A program made the translations under genes and the position numbers. A DNA stretch of 64,000 bases from Fodinibius sp. Rm-B-1B1-1 (GTDB lineage Bacteria; Bacteroidota; Rhodothermia; Balneolales; Balneolaceae). Below, in pieces: positions 43,704 through 51,530 of this stretch. Where the stretch lies: positions 1,488,001 through 1,552,000 of the forward strand of contig NZ_JBCFYD010000001.1 of assembly GCF_038594945.1 (NCBI RefSeq), read 5' to 3'. The notes under the pieces are model-generated. The model was not told the DNA's origin. It saw only the letters and a program-made list of their open reading frames with translations, and searched no databases. Numbering within the stretch: the stretch's first letter is position 1; each line of letters begins with the position of its first letter.

Positions 43704-46700
43704 TTAGTCATCTTCCTCTTCGTCTTCAGTCGTAAAGTTCCAGCTGTAATTGTTGTCCAGGGCATTGCCATTAAGATCCTCAATGCCATTGGTAATAGTG
43801 GCGGTGAAGTCGGTTCCGTCTGCCAGAGGGTTATCCGGTATAAAGGTCGCGGTTGTGCCGGAATAATTGACCGACCCGGAAATGGGGCCGTTGCTGGATT
43901 GTAGTCGGAAGGTATTGGTGGTGACGGTCGCCGGATCAAGCTGCTCGCTAAAGCTGGCGGTAAGTTGGATATCTACCCGCACGTCCTGTTGGCCATCTTG
44001 CGGGGTGGTGGATTCGACAGTGGGCGGTGTCTGGTCAACGACTTCGGTTGTAAAGTTCCAGCTGTAATTGTTGCCCAGAGCATTGCCATTAAGATCCGTG
44101 ACGCCATTGGTAATGGTGGCGGTGAAGTCGGTTCCGTCCGCCAGAGAGTTATCCGGTATAAAGGTCGCGGTTGTGCCGGAATAATTGACCGACCCGGAAA
44201 TATTACCGTTACTGCTTTGTAGTCTAAACGTATTATTGTTTACCGAAGATGGATCGAGCTGCTCGCTAAAGGTGGCGGAGAGTTGAATATCCACCGGCAC
44301 GTCCTGCTGGCCGTCTTGGGGATTGGTCGATTCTACGCTCGGTGGTGTCTGGTCAATTACTTCTGTGGTAAAGCTCCAGCTATAATTGTTGTCCAGGGCA
44401 TTTCCATTAAGATCCCGAATGCCATTGGTAATAGTGGCTGTGAAGTCGGTTCCATCTGGCAGGGGATTATCTGGCGTAAAGGTGGCCGTGGTCCCGGAGT
44501 AGCTAACGGATCCGGAAATGGTGCCGTTGCTGGATTGTAGTCTAAACGTATTATTGTTTACCGAAGATGGATCAAGCTGCTCGCTGAAGGTGGCCGACAG
44601 TTGAATATTTACGGGCACGTCCTGCTGGCCGTCTTGGGGGTTTGTGGATTCTACGCTGGGTGGCGTCTGATCAACGACTTCGGTTGTAAAGCTCCAGCTA
44701 TAATTGTTATCCAGGGCATTGCCATTAAAATCTTCAATACCATTGGTGATAGTCGCAGTAAACGAGGTTCCGTCCGCCAGAGGATTATCTGGGGTAAAGG
44801 TGGCCGTGGTCCCGGAGTAGCTGACCGCCCCGGAAATGGGGCCGTTGCTGGATTGCAGCCGGAAGGTGTTGGTGGTGACGGTCGCCGGATCGAGCTGCTC
44901 GCTAAAGGTGGCGGTAAGTTGGATATCCACCGGCACATCCTGCTGGCCGTCTTGGGGATTGGTCGATTCCACGCTGGGTGGCGTCTGGTCAATTACTTCT
45001 GTCGTAAAGTTCCAGCTATAATTGTTGTCCAGGGCATTGCCATTAAGATCTTCGATGCCATTGGTAATAGTCGCGGTAAATGTAGTACCGTCCGCCAGAG
45101 GGTTATCCGGGGTATAGGTGGCCGTGGTCCCGGAGTAGCTAACGGATCCGGAAATGGGGCCGTTGCTGGATTGCAGCCGGAAGGTGTTGGTGGTGACGGT
45201 CGCCGGATCGAGCTGCTCGCTAAAGGTGGCGGTAAGTTGGATATCCACCGGCACATCCTGCTGGCCGTCTTGGGGATTGGTCGATTCCACGCTGGGTGGC
45301 GTCTGGTCAATTACTTCTGTCGTAAAGTTCCAGCTATAATTGTTGTCCAGGGCATTGCCATTAAAATCTTCGATGCCATTGGTAATAGTCGCGGTAAATG
45401 TAGTACCGTCCGCCAGAGGGTTATCCGGTATAAAGGTCGCGGTTGTGCCGGAATAATTGACCGACCCGGAAATATTACCGTTACTGCTTTGTAGTCTAAA
45501 CGTATTATTGTTTACCGAAGATGGATCAAGCTGCTCGCTGAAGGTGGCCGACAGTTGAATACCAGCGGGAACGTTCTGTTGTCCATCTTGCGGCTTAGTG
45601 GATATGACATGCGGAGGGGTACGGTCTATTTCTTTGGTCGTAAAACTCCAGTTGTAATTGTTGGGAGAATTCCCATTAAGATCCTCAATGCCATTGGTAA
45701 TAGTGGCGGTGAAGTCGGTACCGTCTGCCAGAGAGTTATCCGGCGTAAAGGTGGCCGTGGTCCCGGAGTAGCTAACGGATCCGGAAATGGGGCCGTTGCT
45801 GGATTGCAGCCGGAAGGTGTTGGTGGTGACGGTCGCCGGATCAAGCTGCTCGCTAAAGGTGGCGGTAAGTTGGATATCCACCGGCACGTCTTGCTGGCCA
45901 TCTTGCGGGGTGGTGGATTCTACGCTGGGTGGAGTGCGGTCGACCTCTTCGGTGGTAAAGCTCCAGCTGTGATTGTTGTCCAGAGCATTGCCAAAAGGAT
46001 CTTCGATGTTCTCGGTAATGGTAGCGGTGAACTCGGCCCCGTCCGGTAGTCTTTTTGATGGGTTGAAAGTAGCTATTGAATCTTTGTAACTAACCGATCC
46101 GGAAATGCTGGTGTTGTTTGTGCGCAGTAAAAACGTATTGTTGTTTACGGTAGATGGATTGAGTGCTTTATTGAAATGGGCATAGATGTTAATATCGGCT
46201 GATATTTCCCTAGCTCCGGGGGATGGTTCGGTAGACGTAACGGCAGGTGGGATAATTTCATCCGTTGTAGCTTGACGGGTGGTAAAACTCCATTTGAAAT
46301 CCTGCTCCATAATGTTGCCATTAACGTCAGCCACTTCTGAGGTGATGATTGTACTGATGAGCATGTTTCTTTGAAATTCATTTGTGGGAGCAAAGGTAAC
46401 AGAGCTGTCTCTAAAGAAGAATGAGCCAGAGACGGGGGTAGTATCTTGGCGAACAATAAAGGTATTGTTGTTAATGGTGGTAGAATCGATGGAGGTGTTG
46501 AAGGTAGCCTGTATAGAAATGTCGAGATCGATATTTGTGGCATCGTCATCGGGGGTTGTTTGAATCACTTGTAAGGGAGATGGGACTTCCCCCAGCGAGT
46601 CGTTAAAGCCGGGTTGATTTGATTTCTTGCAGCCTGTTGCAAGAACGATTGCCACGATAATGATTGCAATTTTCGTCGAATAATAGCAGATGGCTTGTCG

Positions 46701-46721
46701 AGCTCCCTGTTTGTGGCACAT
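43704..46721 (-). CDS. Lipoprotein of nine bacterial Ig-like (Big_5) repeats
   Basis: The 1005-residue protein has a lipoprotein signal (lipobox LATGC), then nine Ig-like domains of about 100-106 residues with the Big_5 pattern PP-V-ST-P-DG...DIQL-ATFSEQLDP...F-NFTTE. Domains 1 and 2 are divergent; domains 3-9 are nearly identical and repeat every 318 bp in the DNA (for example CTGGCCGTCTTGGGG at 44943 and 45261). Two alternative blocks, DPATVTTNT with NGPIS and DPSSVNNNT with NGNIS/NGTIS, alternate among the repeats. The protein ends in an acidic tail EDEEEDD with no C-terminal sorting domain. It probably extends from the cell surface as a stalk or adhesin; no catalytic domain is visible. 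GGGAGAAAGG lies just upstream of the ATG. Confidence 0.88.
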   Translation of the reverse strand: MCHKQGARQAICYYSTKIAIIIVAIVLATGCKKSNQPGFNDSLGEVPSPLQVIQTTPDDDATNIDLDISIQATFNTSIDSTTINNNTFIVRQDTTPVSGSFFFRDSSVTFAPTNEFQRNMLISTIITSEVADVNGNIMEQDFKWSFTTRQATTDEIIPPAVTSTEPSPGAREISADINIYAHFNKALNPSTVNNNTFLLRTNNTSISGSVSYKDSIATFNPSKRLPDGAEFTATITENIEDPFGNALDNNHSWSFTTEEVDRTPPSVESTTPQDGQQDVPVDIQLTATFSEQLDPATVTTNTFRLQSSNGPISGSVSYSGTTATFTPDNSLADGTDFTATITNGIEDLNGNSPNNYNWSFTTKEIDRTPPHVISTKPQDGQQNVPAGIQLSATFSEQLDPSSVNNNTFRLQSSNGNISGSVNYSGTTATFIPDNPLADGTTFTATITNGIEDFNGNALDNNYSWNFTTEVIDQTPPSVESTNPQDGQQDVPVDIQLTATFSEQLDPATVTTNTFRLQSSNGPISGSVSYSGTTATYTPDNPLADGTTFTATITNGIEDLNGNALDNNYSWNFTTEVIDQTPPSVESTNPQDGQQDVPVDIQLTATFSEQLDPATVTTNTFRLQSSNGPISGAVSYSGTTATFTPDNPLADGTSFTATITNGIEDFNGNALDNNYSWSFTTEVVDQTPPSVESTNPQDGQQDVPVNIQLSATFSEQLDPSSVNNNTFRLQSSNGTISGSVSYSGTTATFTPDNPLPDGTDFTATITNGIRDLNGNALDNNYSWSFTTEVIDQTPPSVESTNPQDGQQDVPVDIQLSATFSEQLDPSSVNNNTFRLQSSNGNISGSVNYSGTTATFIPDNSLADGTDFTATITNGVTDLNGNALGNNYSWNFTTEVVDQTPPTVESTTPQDGQQDVRVDIQLTASFSEQLDPATVTTNTFRLQSSNGPISGSVNYSGTTATFIPDNPLADGTDFTATITNGIEDLNGNALDNNYSWNFTTEDEEEDD
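43710..45940 (-). repeat. Tandem 318-bp repeat array (seven near-identical Ig domains)
   Basis: Seven in-frame copies of about 318 bp (106 codons) lie head to tail. Copies differ at a limited set of blocks that occur in only two forms, giving a mosaic. Both strands stay largely open through the array because of the repeat composition; the plus-strand frames are not genes. Confidence 0.85.
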
Positions 46722-46807
46722 ACCTTTCTCCCTTTTTAGTTAAATTAGTGGCCAATTATTGTAGTACATCAACATAAGTTCAATGACTATACCGGCGGGA
46801 GAGGGGT

Positions 46808-46845
46808 TTTGTAGGGAATATGTGTAGATGAATCTATCACACTGT
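46808..46845 (-). promoter_or_regulatory. Conserved upstream element, copy 1
   Basis: This 38-bp block lies 87 bp upstream of the nine-repeat lipoprotein ATG. It matches a block at 48522-48559, 91 bp upstream of its paralogue, at 34 of 38 positions, while the surrounding bases have diverged. On the minus strand it includes GATAGATTCATCTACA and TTCCCTACAAA. It is probably a promoter or regulator site. Confidence 0.5.
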
Positions 46846-46982
46846 CTATAGGGAACTGGCGTCTTTGGGTTGAGGCTTGTAAACTTTTGTGTTGATGAAA
46901 TTTCATAATTTATTTGAAACACGTTTTGGAATTTTTATTAGTATCTCCCTGTCTTTTCGGTTTGTATAGCGTAGATAGGCTG

Positions 46983-48431
46983 TTAGTCGTCCTCGGTATT
47001 AAAACTCCAGCGGTAGACTTCCCCCAGTTCGTTGCCGGCCAGGTCGGTAACGTCTGAACTGATAATGGCCACATAATGTCGGTCATTACGGAGGTCACTT
47101 AGAGGAGTAAGGGTGGCCGTATTTCCCGAGTAGCTTACCGATCCCGAAATCTGACGGTATTGCCCCAATCGCCATTGATAAAGTCCAAACGTATCTTCGT
47201 TGATGGTAGAGGCATCCATGGACTCGCTGAATGTCGCTGTTACTTGAATATCATCGGATACTTCATCTGCGTCGTCGCGAGGATTAGTGGATACCACGCG
47301 GGGCGGAGTACGGTCTATTTCTTTGGTCGTAAAATTCCAGTTGTAGTTATTACTTGGCGCATTCCCGTTAAGGTCTCGGATGCCATCAGTGATCGTGGCT
47401 GTAAATAAGGTGCCGTCTTGCAGGGTTTCTGAGGGATTAAAAACAGCTGTTGAGTCTTCATCTTCATAACGGACTGATCCGGAGACGTTGCCGTTGTTTG
47501 TCCGTAGCCTAAAGGTATTGCTGTTGACGGAAGCGGGGTCTACACGTTCGCTAAAGGTCGCTGTTATCTGGATGTCAAAGAGTACGTCATCTTCATCGTC
47601 TCGCGGCCGGGTGGAGGACACGTGGGGCGGCGTGCGATCTACATCTTTGGTGATAAAATTCCAGTTATAGTTATTGCTGGGCGCATTGCCATACAGATCG
47701 CGGATGTCGTCGGTAATGGTAGCGGTATATACGGTTCCATCTTGCAGGTTTTCCGATGGGTTGAAAATAGCTGTTGAGTCTTCGTAGCTCACCGACCCTG
47801 AAATGTTGTTGTTATTTGTGCGTAGTAAAAAGGTGTTATTGTTTACGGTAGATGGATTCAGTGCTTTGTTGAAACGGGCATAGATGCTAATTTCGGCTGA
47901 TACGTCGGTAGTGCCAGGGGATGGTTCGGTAGATGCAACTGTGGGAGGGGTGATTTCTTGGGTTGTAGCTTCGCGGGTGGTGAAACTCCATTCAAAATCT
48001 TGGTCCATGGTGTTGCCTTGGCTATCAGCGATAGTTGATGATATGGTTGCGATAATGGTTTGGTCTCGTTGAAATTCGTTGGCAGGAAAAAAGGTAAGGG
48101 CACTGTCGGTGGGCGAAAGCGATCCTTCTACGATGGTATTGCCTTGTCGAATGATAAGGGTAGAGTCGGTAATACTGGTCGAGTCGATAGTGGTGTTGAA
48201 GATGGCTTGTATGTAGGTGTTTAGCTCTACGTCTTGTGCATCTTCGGGGGGCGAAGTTTCTATTACCTGTACGGGGGATGGGTTTTCGGCCAGTGAGTCG
48301 GAAAAGCCGGGTAACTGAGGGTCTTTACAGCCTGCTATAATGACGGTTGCAAGAATAACCGCTGTTATGGCTGTTCTCTTGACATGATTATGAATGGTTT
48401 GTGAGGCTCCCTGTTGGTGATCCATGCCCAT
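46983..48431 (-). CDS. Lipoprotein of four bacterial Ig-like (Big_5) repeats, paralogue
   Basis: The 482-residue protein shares the build of the gene downstream: lipobox ATVIIAGC, a linker with LPGFSDSLAENPSPVQVI, then four Ig-like domains ending in FTTRE, FITKD, FTTKE and FNTEDD. The first two domains are clearly related to domains 1 and 2 of the larger protein (for example NPSTVNNNTFLLRTNN in both), so the two genes come from duplication, with later expansion of repeats in one. The ATG at 48431 follows AGAGGGT. It lies 261 bp upstream of its paralogue on the same strand; each has its own conserved upstream element. Confidence 0.86.
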   Translation of the reverse strand: MGMDHQQGASQTIHNHVKRTAITAVILATVIIAGCKDPQLPGFSDSLAENPSPVQVIETSPPEDAQDVELNTYIQAIFNTTIDSTSITDSTLIIRQGNTIVEGSLSPTDSALTFFPANEFQRDQTIIATISSTIADSQGNTMDQDFEWSFTTREATTQEITPPTVASTEPSPGTTDVSAEISIYARFNKALNPSTVNNNTFLLRTNNNNISGSVSYEDSTAIFNPSENLQDGTVYTATITDDIRDLYGNAPSNNYNWNFITKDVDRTPPHVSSTRPRDDEDDVLFDIQITATFSERVDPASVNSNTFRLRTNNGNVSGSVRYEDEDSTAVFNPSETLQDGTLFTATITDGIRDLNGNAPSNNYNWNFTTKEIDRTPPRVVSTNPRDDADEVSDDIQVTATFSESMDASTINEDTFGLYQWRLGQYRQISGSVSYSGNTATLTPLSDLRNDRHYVAIISSDVTDLAGNELGEVYRWSFNTEDD

Positions 48432-48521
48432 ACCCTCTTGGTTAATAATTGTTGATCACAGTTATATGTAATAGTTCGGTCAAGAAGTTAAGTGCTGTTA
48501 CGGTAATAGTGCCAGAAGGGA

Positions 48522-48559
48522 TTTGTAGGGAATCTTTGTAGATGAATGTATCACATTGT
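48522..48559 (-). promoter_or_regulatory. Conserved upstream element, copy 2
   Basis: This 38-bp block is 91 bp upstream of the four-repeat lipoprotein ATG and matches the element at 46808-46845 at 34 of 38 positions. The rest of the 321-bp gap between this gene and cspA holds only the cspA terminator. Confidence 0.5.
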
Positions 48560-48709
48560 TTTTATTTGGTTTACTGGTGGAATGGAATTGGGGAGGTGTG
48601 ATTTTTGTATTGATGGGGTTTTGCAGATTAATAAGCATCCGCAAAAAAGGGAGAGTACTGATGCAATGATTGTTTGAAGGGGAATAAAGGGCTATAAATA
48701 GAAAAAGCC

Positions 48710-48732
48710 CGCTAAAAAGCGAGCTTTTCTCC
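48710..48732 (-). terminator. Intrinsic terminator of the cold-shock gene
   Basis: On the minus strand AAAAGCTCGC and GCGGGCTTTTTC pair with a small central mismatch around a short loop, followed by a U-rich tail. It lies 21 bp after the csp stop codon. Confidence 0.65.
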
Positions 48733-48752
48733 AAATAAAAATCTGGTAAACA

Positions 48753-48968
48753 CTATTTGTAATCGAGGCTTGTAACGTTTATCGCGCTCAGGCCTTTGGG
48801 TGTTTCTTCAACTTCAAATTCGACGGATTCGCCGTCTTCGAGTCCCTCGTTGTAGTCGAGTCCCTCTACGTTGTTTCGGTGGACAAAGATGTCTCCGCTA
48901 CCGTCTTCTGGTGCGATGAATCCGAATCCTTTTTTAGTGTCAAAAAATTTTACTTTTCCTTGTGTCAT
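48753..48968 (-). CDS. Cold-shock domain protein (CspA family)
   Basis: This 71-residue single-stranded nucleic-acid-binding protein has the RNP1 motif KGFGFI and the RNP2 motif DIFVH in a five-strand OB fold: GKVKFFDTKKGFGFIAPEDG. It ends NVTSLDYK. Such proteins act as RNA chaperones in cold shock and growth. The gene has a 150-bp upstream region before the DUF5916 gene, long enough for a structured 5' UTR, although I see no clear cold-shock box. It ends at its own terminator. Confidence 0.95.
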   Translation of the reverse strand: MTQGKVKFFDTKKGFGFIAPEDGSGDIFVHRNNVEGLDYNEGLEDGESVEFEVEETPKGLSAINVTSLDYK

Positions 48969-49117
48969 AATAGAACTGTATTTGTGTACACCACTAAATT
49001 TTATCTTGAGAAAGGAGTTGTACTAACGCGTCGTTTCAAAAAATATACTAAAGTAGGTGGGTTATTAAATGTAACGCTGCAAGGTAGGGGTAATTAGGGA
49101 CAATACCTATTAATTTC

Positions 49118-51334
49118 TTATAACTTAAATGAGTAGGTAAATTTAACCAGCAATGCTTGGTAGCCGGAGAGGGGCAGAGTGGGCAGATTGACTTGCTGCC
49201 GCTGGGTGTTGATGACGTTGTCGTAGACAATCCATAGGTCGTCGCCTTCGGCAATATTGTATCGAAAACGGGCGTTAATGCTGGTTTTTTCGACTTCGCT
49301 ATTGTACTGTATAAAGGAGTTGAGGGATAATTTGGTGTTAAGTGCGGTCTTGAGACGAAAGCGTGCGATGTGGGCGTCGAATCGTTGGTTCCGGCTGGGA
49401 AATTGTACCTTGTTATATTCGTATTCGTTGTTGATTTCAAAGTGTTTGGAGAGATTCCAGACGGTTGAAATGGAGGCCATGGTTCGGTTGCCGTCGAAGA
49501 AGTTACCATGTTGGAGGTTCATTTCGGGGCGGAATTTCCAGCCGTCTGGTGCGCCGTAGCTTATCGATAGATTTTGGTACCAGTATTCGCCGGCCGGGAT
49601 GATGGCATTATCGGAAAGCTGGAAAGAGCGCAGGAGATGTTCGTATCGGATATTAGTTTGGAGGTCGAATGAGGATCCGTTTTTGGTGCGTGTTCCGGCT
49701 TGGGGATTGATAACGGCACTTTCGATTTGGGCGTCGTCATGGCGCCTGTAAGCGTTAGTGAAGTTGGAAATATAAATGTTTTGAAAAATGGGGGAGCGGT
49801 CGGTAATCCACTTGTACTGGATGTTGTTTTGAATTAGGGAAAAGCCGTTTCGGGTGGTGAAGCCAACTTCGGGATTGAAGTTGTTGCCGGAGCGGTCGTA
49901 GTCGAGCCTGTAGCTGAGTCCGTCATTTCGGCGTCGCTGCCACTGAATGAGGGCGCGGGAGTTTTTTAGGAGGTCAAAACCTTGCTCTTGATAGGTTTGG
50001 GCAAGTTTCAGCGTCAGGTATTCGTCGCCGATAACACGGATGATGGCGTCGGTGCCGTAGGAATAATTGTTTCTGTTTTTATTGCTAATACGACTGGTGA
50101 ACATGCCGCCAATGGTGGAGTAGCGATTGAAGATTTTGCGTTTCGCTCGTATCACGTTGAAGTTTTCGGACGGCAAACCGGCATCCGGGGCGGTTTGCAT
50201 GTTGATGAATCCTACGTCGGTATTGTTGAGCTTGCCTACGGTTCGGATTCCACCATAAATGCGAACGGGTTCTCCGGTATTAGATAAGCCAATACGCCGG
50301 CTGTGAAAGAGGCGCCCATTTTGGGTAAAGCCGAAATTGAAGACAGAGGAACGCTCCTGAAAAAAGCGTCTTTTTTCGCTGAAAAAGAGGGGAAAGCGCG
50401 TAAGGTTTATTTGTTCGTCGTCGGCCTCGACCTGTGCAAAGTCAGTATTGACGGTTACATCCATGGTTAAGTTGCTGGTAAGATTGAGCTTAACGTCAAC
50501 GCCGGGTTCGTAGGTCCATTGGCGGGTGGCTTTGTAGGCAGTGCCGCTACTATTTAGTTGGGTGTTTTGTTCTAATCCACCCAAAAGGTACGGGGTAATA
50601 TAAATGGGATCGTCACTTTTGATATTCTCGAGGACAATTTTTTGGGCTTGCGATGGTTTGCGGAATCCGTTATCCCAGGTAGGGGGAACAGCGGGATAGA
50701 TATATCGCTCATTTAGCTTTGCCAGATATCGATAGATGCTGACGCCCATGATGGTTTTGTCATCTTCACTTTGGAAGCCGAGAGTGGAAAAAGGGACTCT
50801 CATTTCTACCGACCACCCCCAGTTGGTTCGGGCGGTTTTAACATCCCAATAGGTATCCCAGTCAAAATTGATGGTTTCGGCATCGTCCGAAATGAGAACA
50901 TCAAAACGGGTGCCGGCGGGATTGGTAAAGAACCACTGCGCATTTTCATTGTCGTTGAAGGTGTCGAGGATGAGGGCAAAAGTATCATCGCCGCTGTATT
51001 CGTCGCGATATAGGGAATTCGATCGAATATCGTCAAGATCTTCGTAGTAAAGATTAGCGGCCAGATAGATGTAATCCTGATTATATACGAGATAGATTTC
51101 ATTCTCCTCGGCCATTGTTCCCTGGTAGACCGGCTGGTACATCGTCATATTAATGGGAGATAGTTCTTTCCAGAACGACTCGTTTAGCTGGCCGTCAAAA
51201 ATGAGGTCTTGATTGCTGATGTTGGGAATTGAGGTTGGGGTTTGGGCCAGAAGAATATGGGGGTGGAAACAGGACAGGCATAGGAAAATGATAGCTGTAA
51301 GAGTTTTCGTCAATCGTAGTTGTTGTTTTCCCAT
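49118..51334 (-). CDS. DUF5916 outer-membrane protein with CBM9-like N-terminal domain
   Basis: The 738-residue protein has a signal peptide (about 1-31, ending ILLAQ), an N-terminal carbohydrate-binding CBM9-like domain (about 40-225; LIFDGQLNESFWKE, IYLVYNQDYIYLAANLY, GWSVEMRVPFSTLGF), and a C-terminal DUF5916 region of repeated amphipathic beta strands that ends in FTYSFKL, typical of an outer-membrane barrel. PLFFSEKRRFFQE is the family's conserved core. Function is unknown; such proteins are common in Bacteroidota. It is divergent from the amino-sugar locus, 196 bp away, so a link to glycan binding is possible. Confidence 0.86.
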   Translation of the reverse strand: MGKQQLRLTKTLTAIIFLCLSCFHPHILLAQTPTSIPNISNQDLIFDGQLNESFWKELSPINMTMYQPVYQGTMAEENEIYLVYNQDYIYLAANLYYEDLDDIRSNSLYRDEYSGDDTFALILDTFNDNENAQWFFTNPAGTRFDVLISDDAETINFDWDTYWDVKTARTNWGWSVEMRVPFSTLGFQSEDDKTIMGVSIYRYLAKLNERYIYPAVPPTWDNGFRKPSQAQKIVLENIKSDDPIYITPYLLGGLEQNTQLNSSGTAYKATRQWTYEPGVDVKLNLTSNLTMDVTVNTDFAQVEADDEQINLTRFPLFFSEKRRFFQERSSVFNFGFTQNGRLFHSRRIGLSNTGEPVRIYGGIRTVGKLNNTDVGFINMQTAPDAGLPSENFNVIRAKRKIFNRYSTIGGMFTSRISNKNRNNYSYGTDAIIRVIGDEYLTLKLAQTYQEQGFDLLKNSRALIQWQRRRNDGLSYRLDYDRSGNNFNPEVGFTTRNGFSLIQNNIQYKWITDRSPIFQNIYISNFTNAYRRHDDAQIESAVINPQAGTRTKNGSSFDLQTNIRYEHLLRSFQLSDNAIIPAGEYWYQNLSISYGAPDGWKFRPEMNLQHGNFFDGNRTMASISTVWNLSKHFEINNEYEYNKVQFPSRNQRFDAHIARFRLKTALNTKLSLNSFIQYNSEVEKTSINARFRYNIAEGDDLWIVYDNVINTQRQQVNLPTLPLSGYQALLVKFTYSFKL

Positions 51335-51530
51335 CCGTAATTTTATGCTTAAGGCTTTTCCATTCAGAACGTTATATGACAGCCGGGAAGTGGAGAGCCC
51401 CTATCATTATTTCAAAAATGTGGTAAATATTCGACAAAGCTATAAGGAATATGAAAAAAAATTAGGGGTAGTGGCATTCTCAGCGGTCTATATAGTGTAA
51501 CAGGGACCAATAATAGATTTATAGAATTTA

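Noticed and set aside
44601-45494. 297-codon plus-strand frame opposite the Ig-repeat gene
   Set aside because: It is an antisense shadow kept open by the repeat composition; its translation is itself repetitive and lacks any domain.
43704-45940. CRISPR array or satellite repeat
   Set aside because: The 318-bp period is in frame with Ig-like protein domains and there are no unique spacers.
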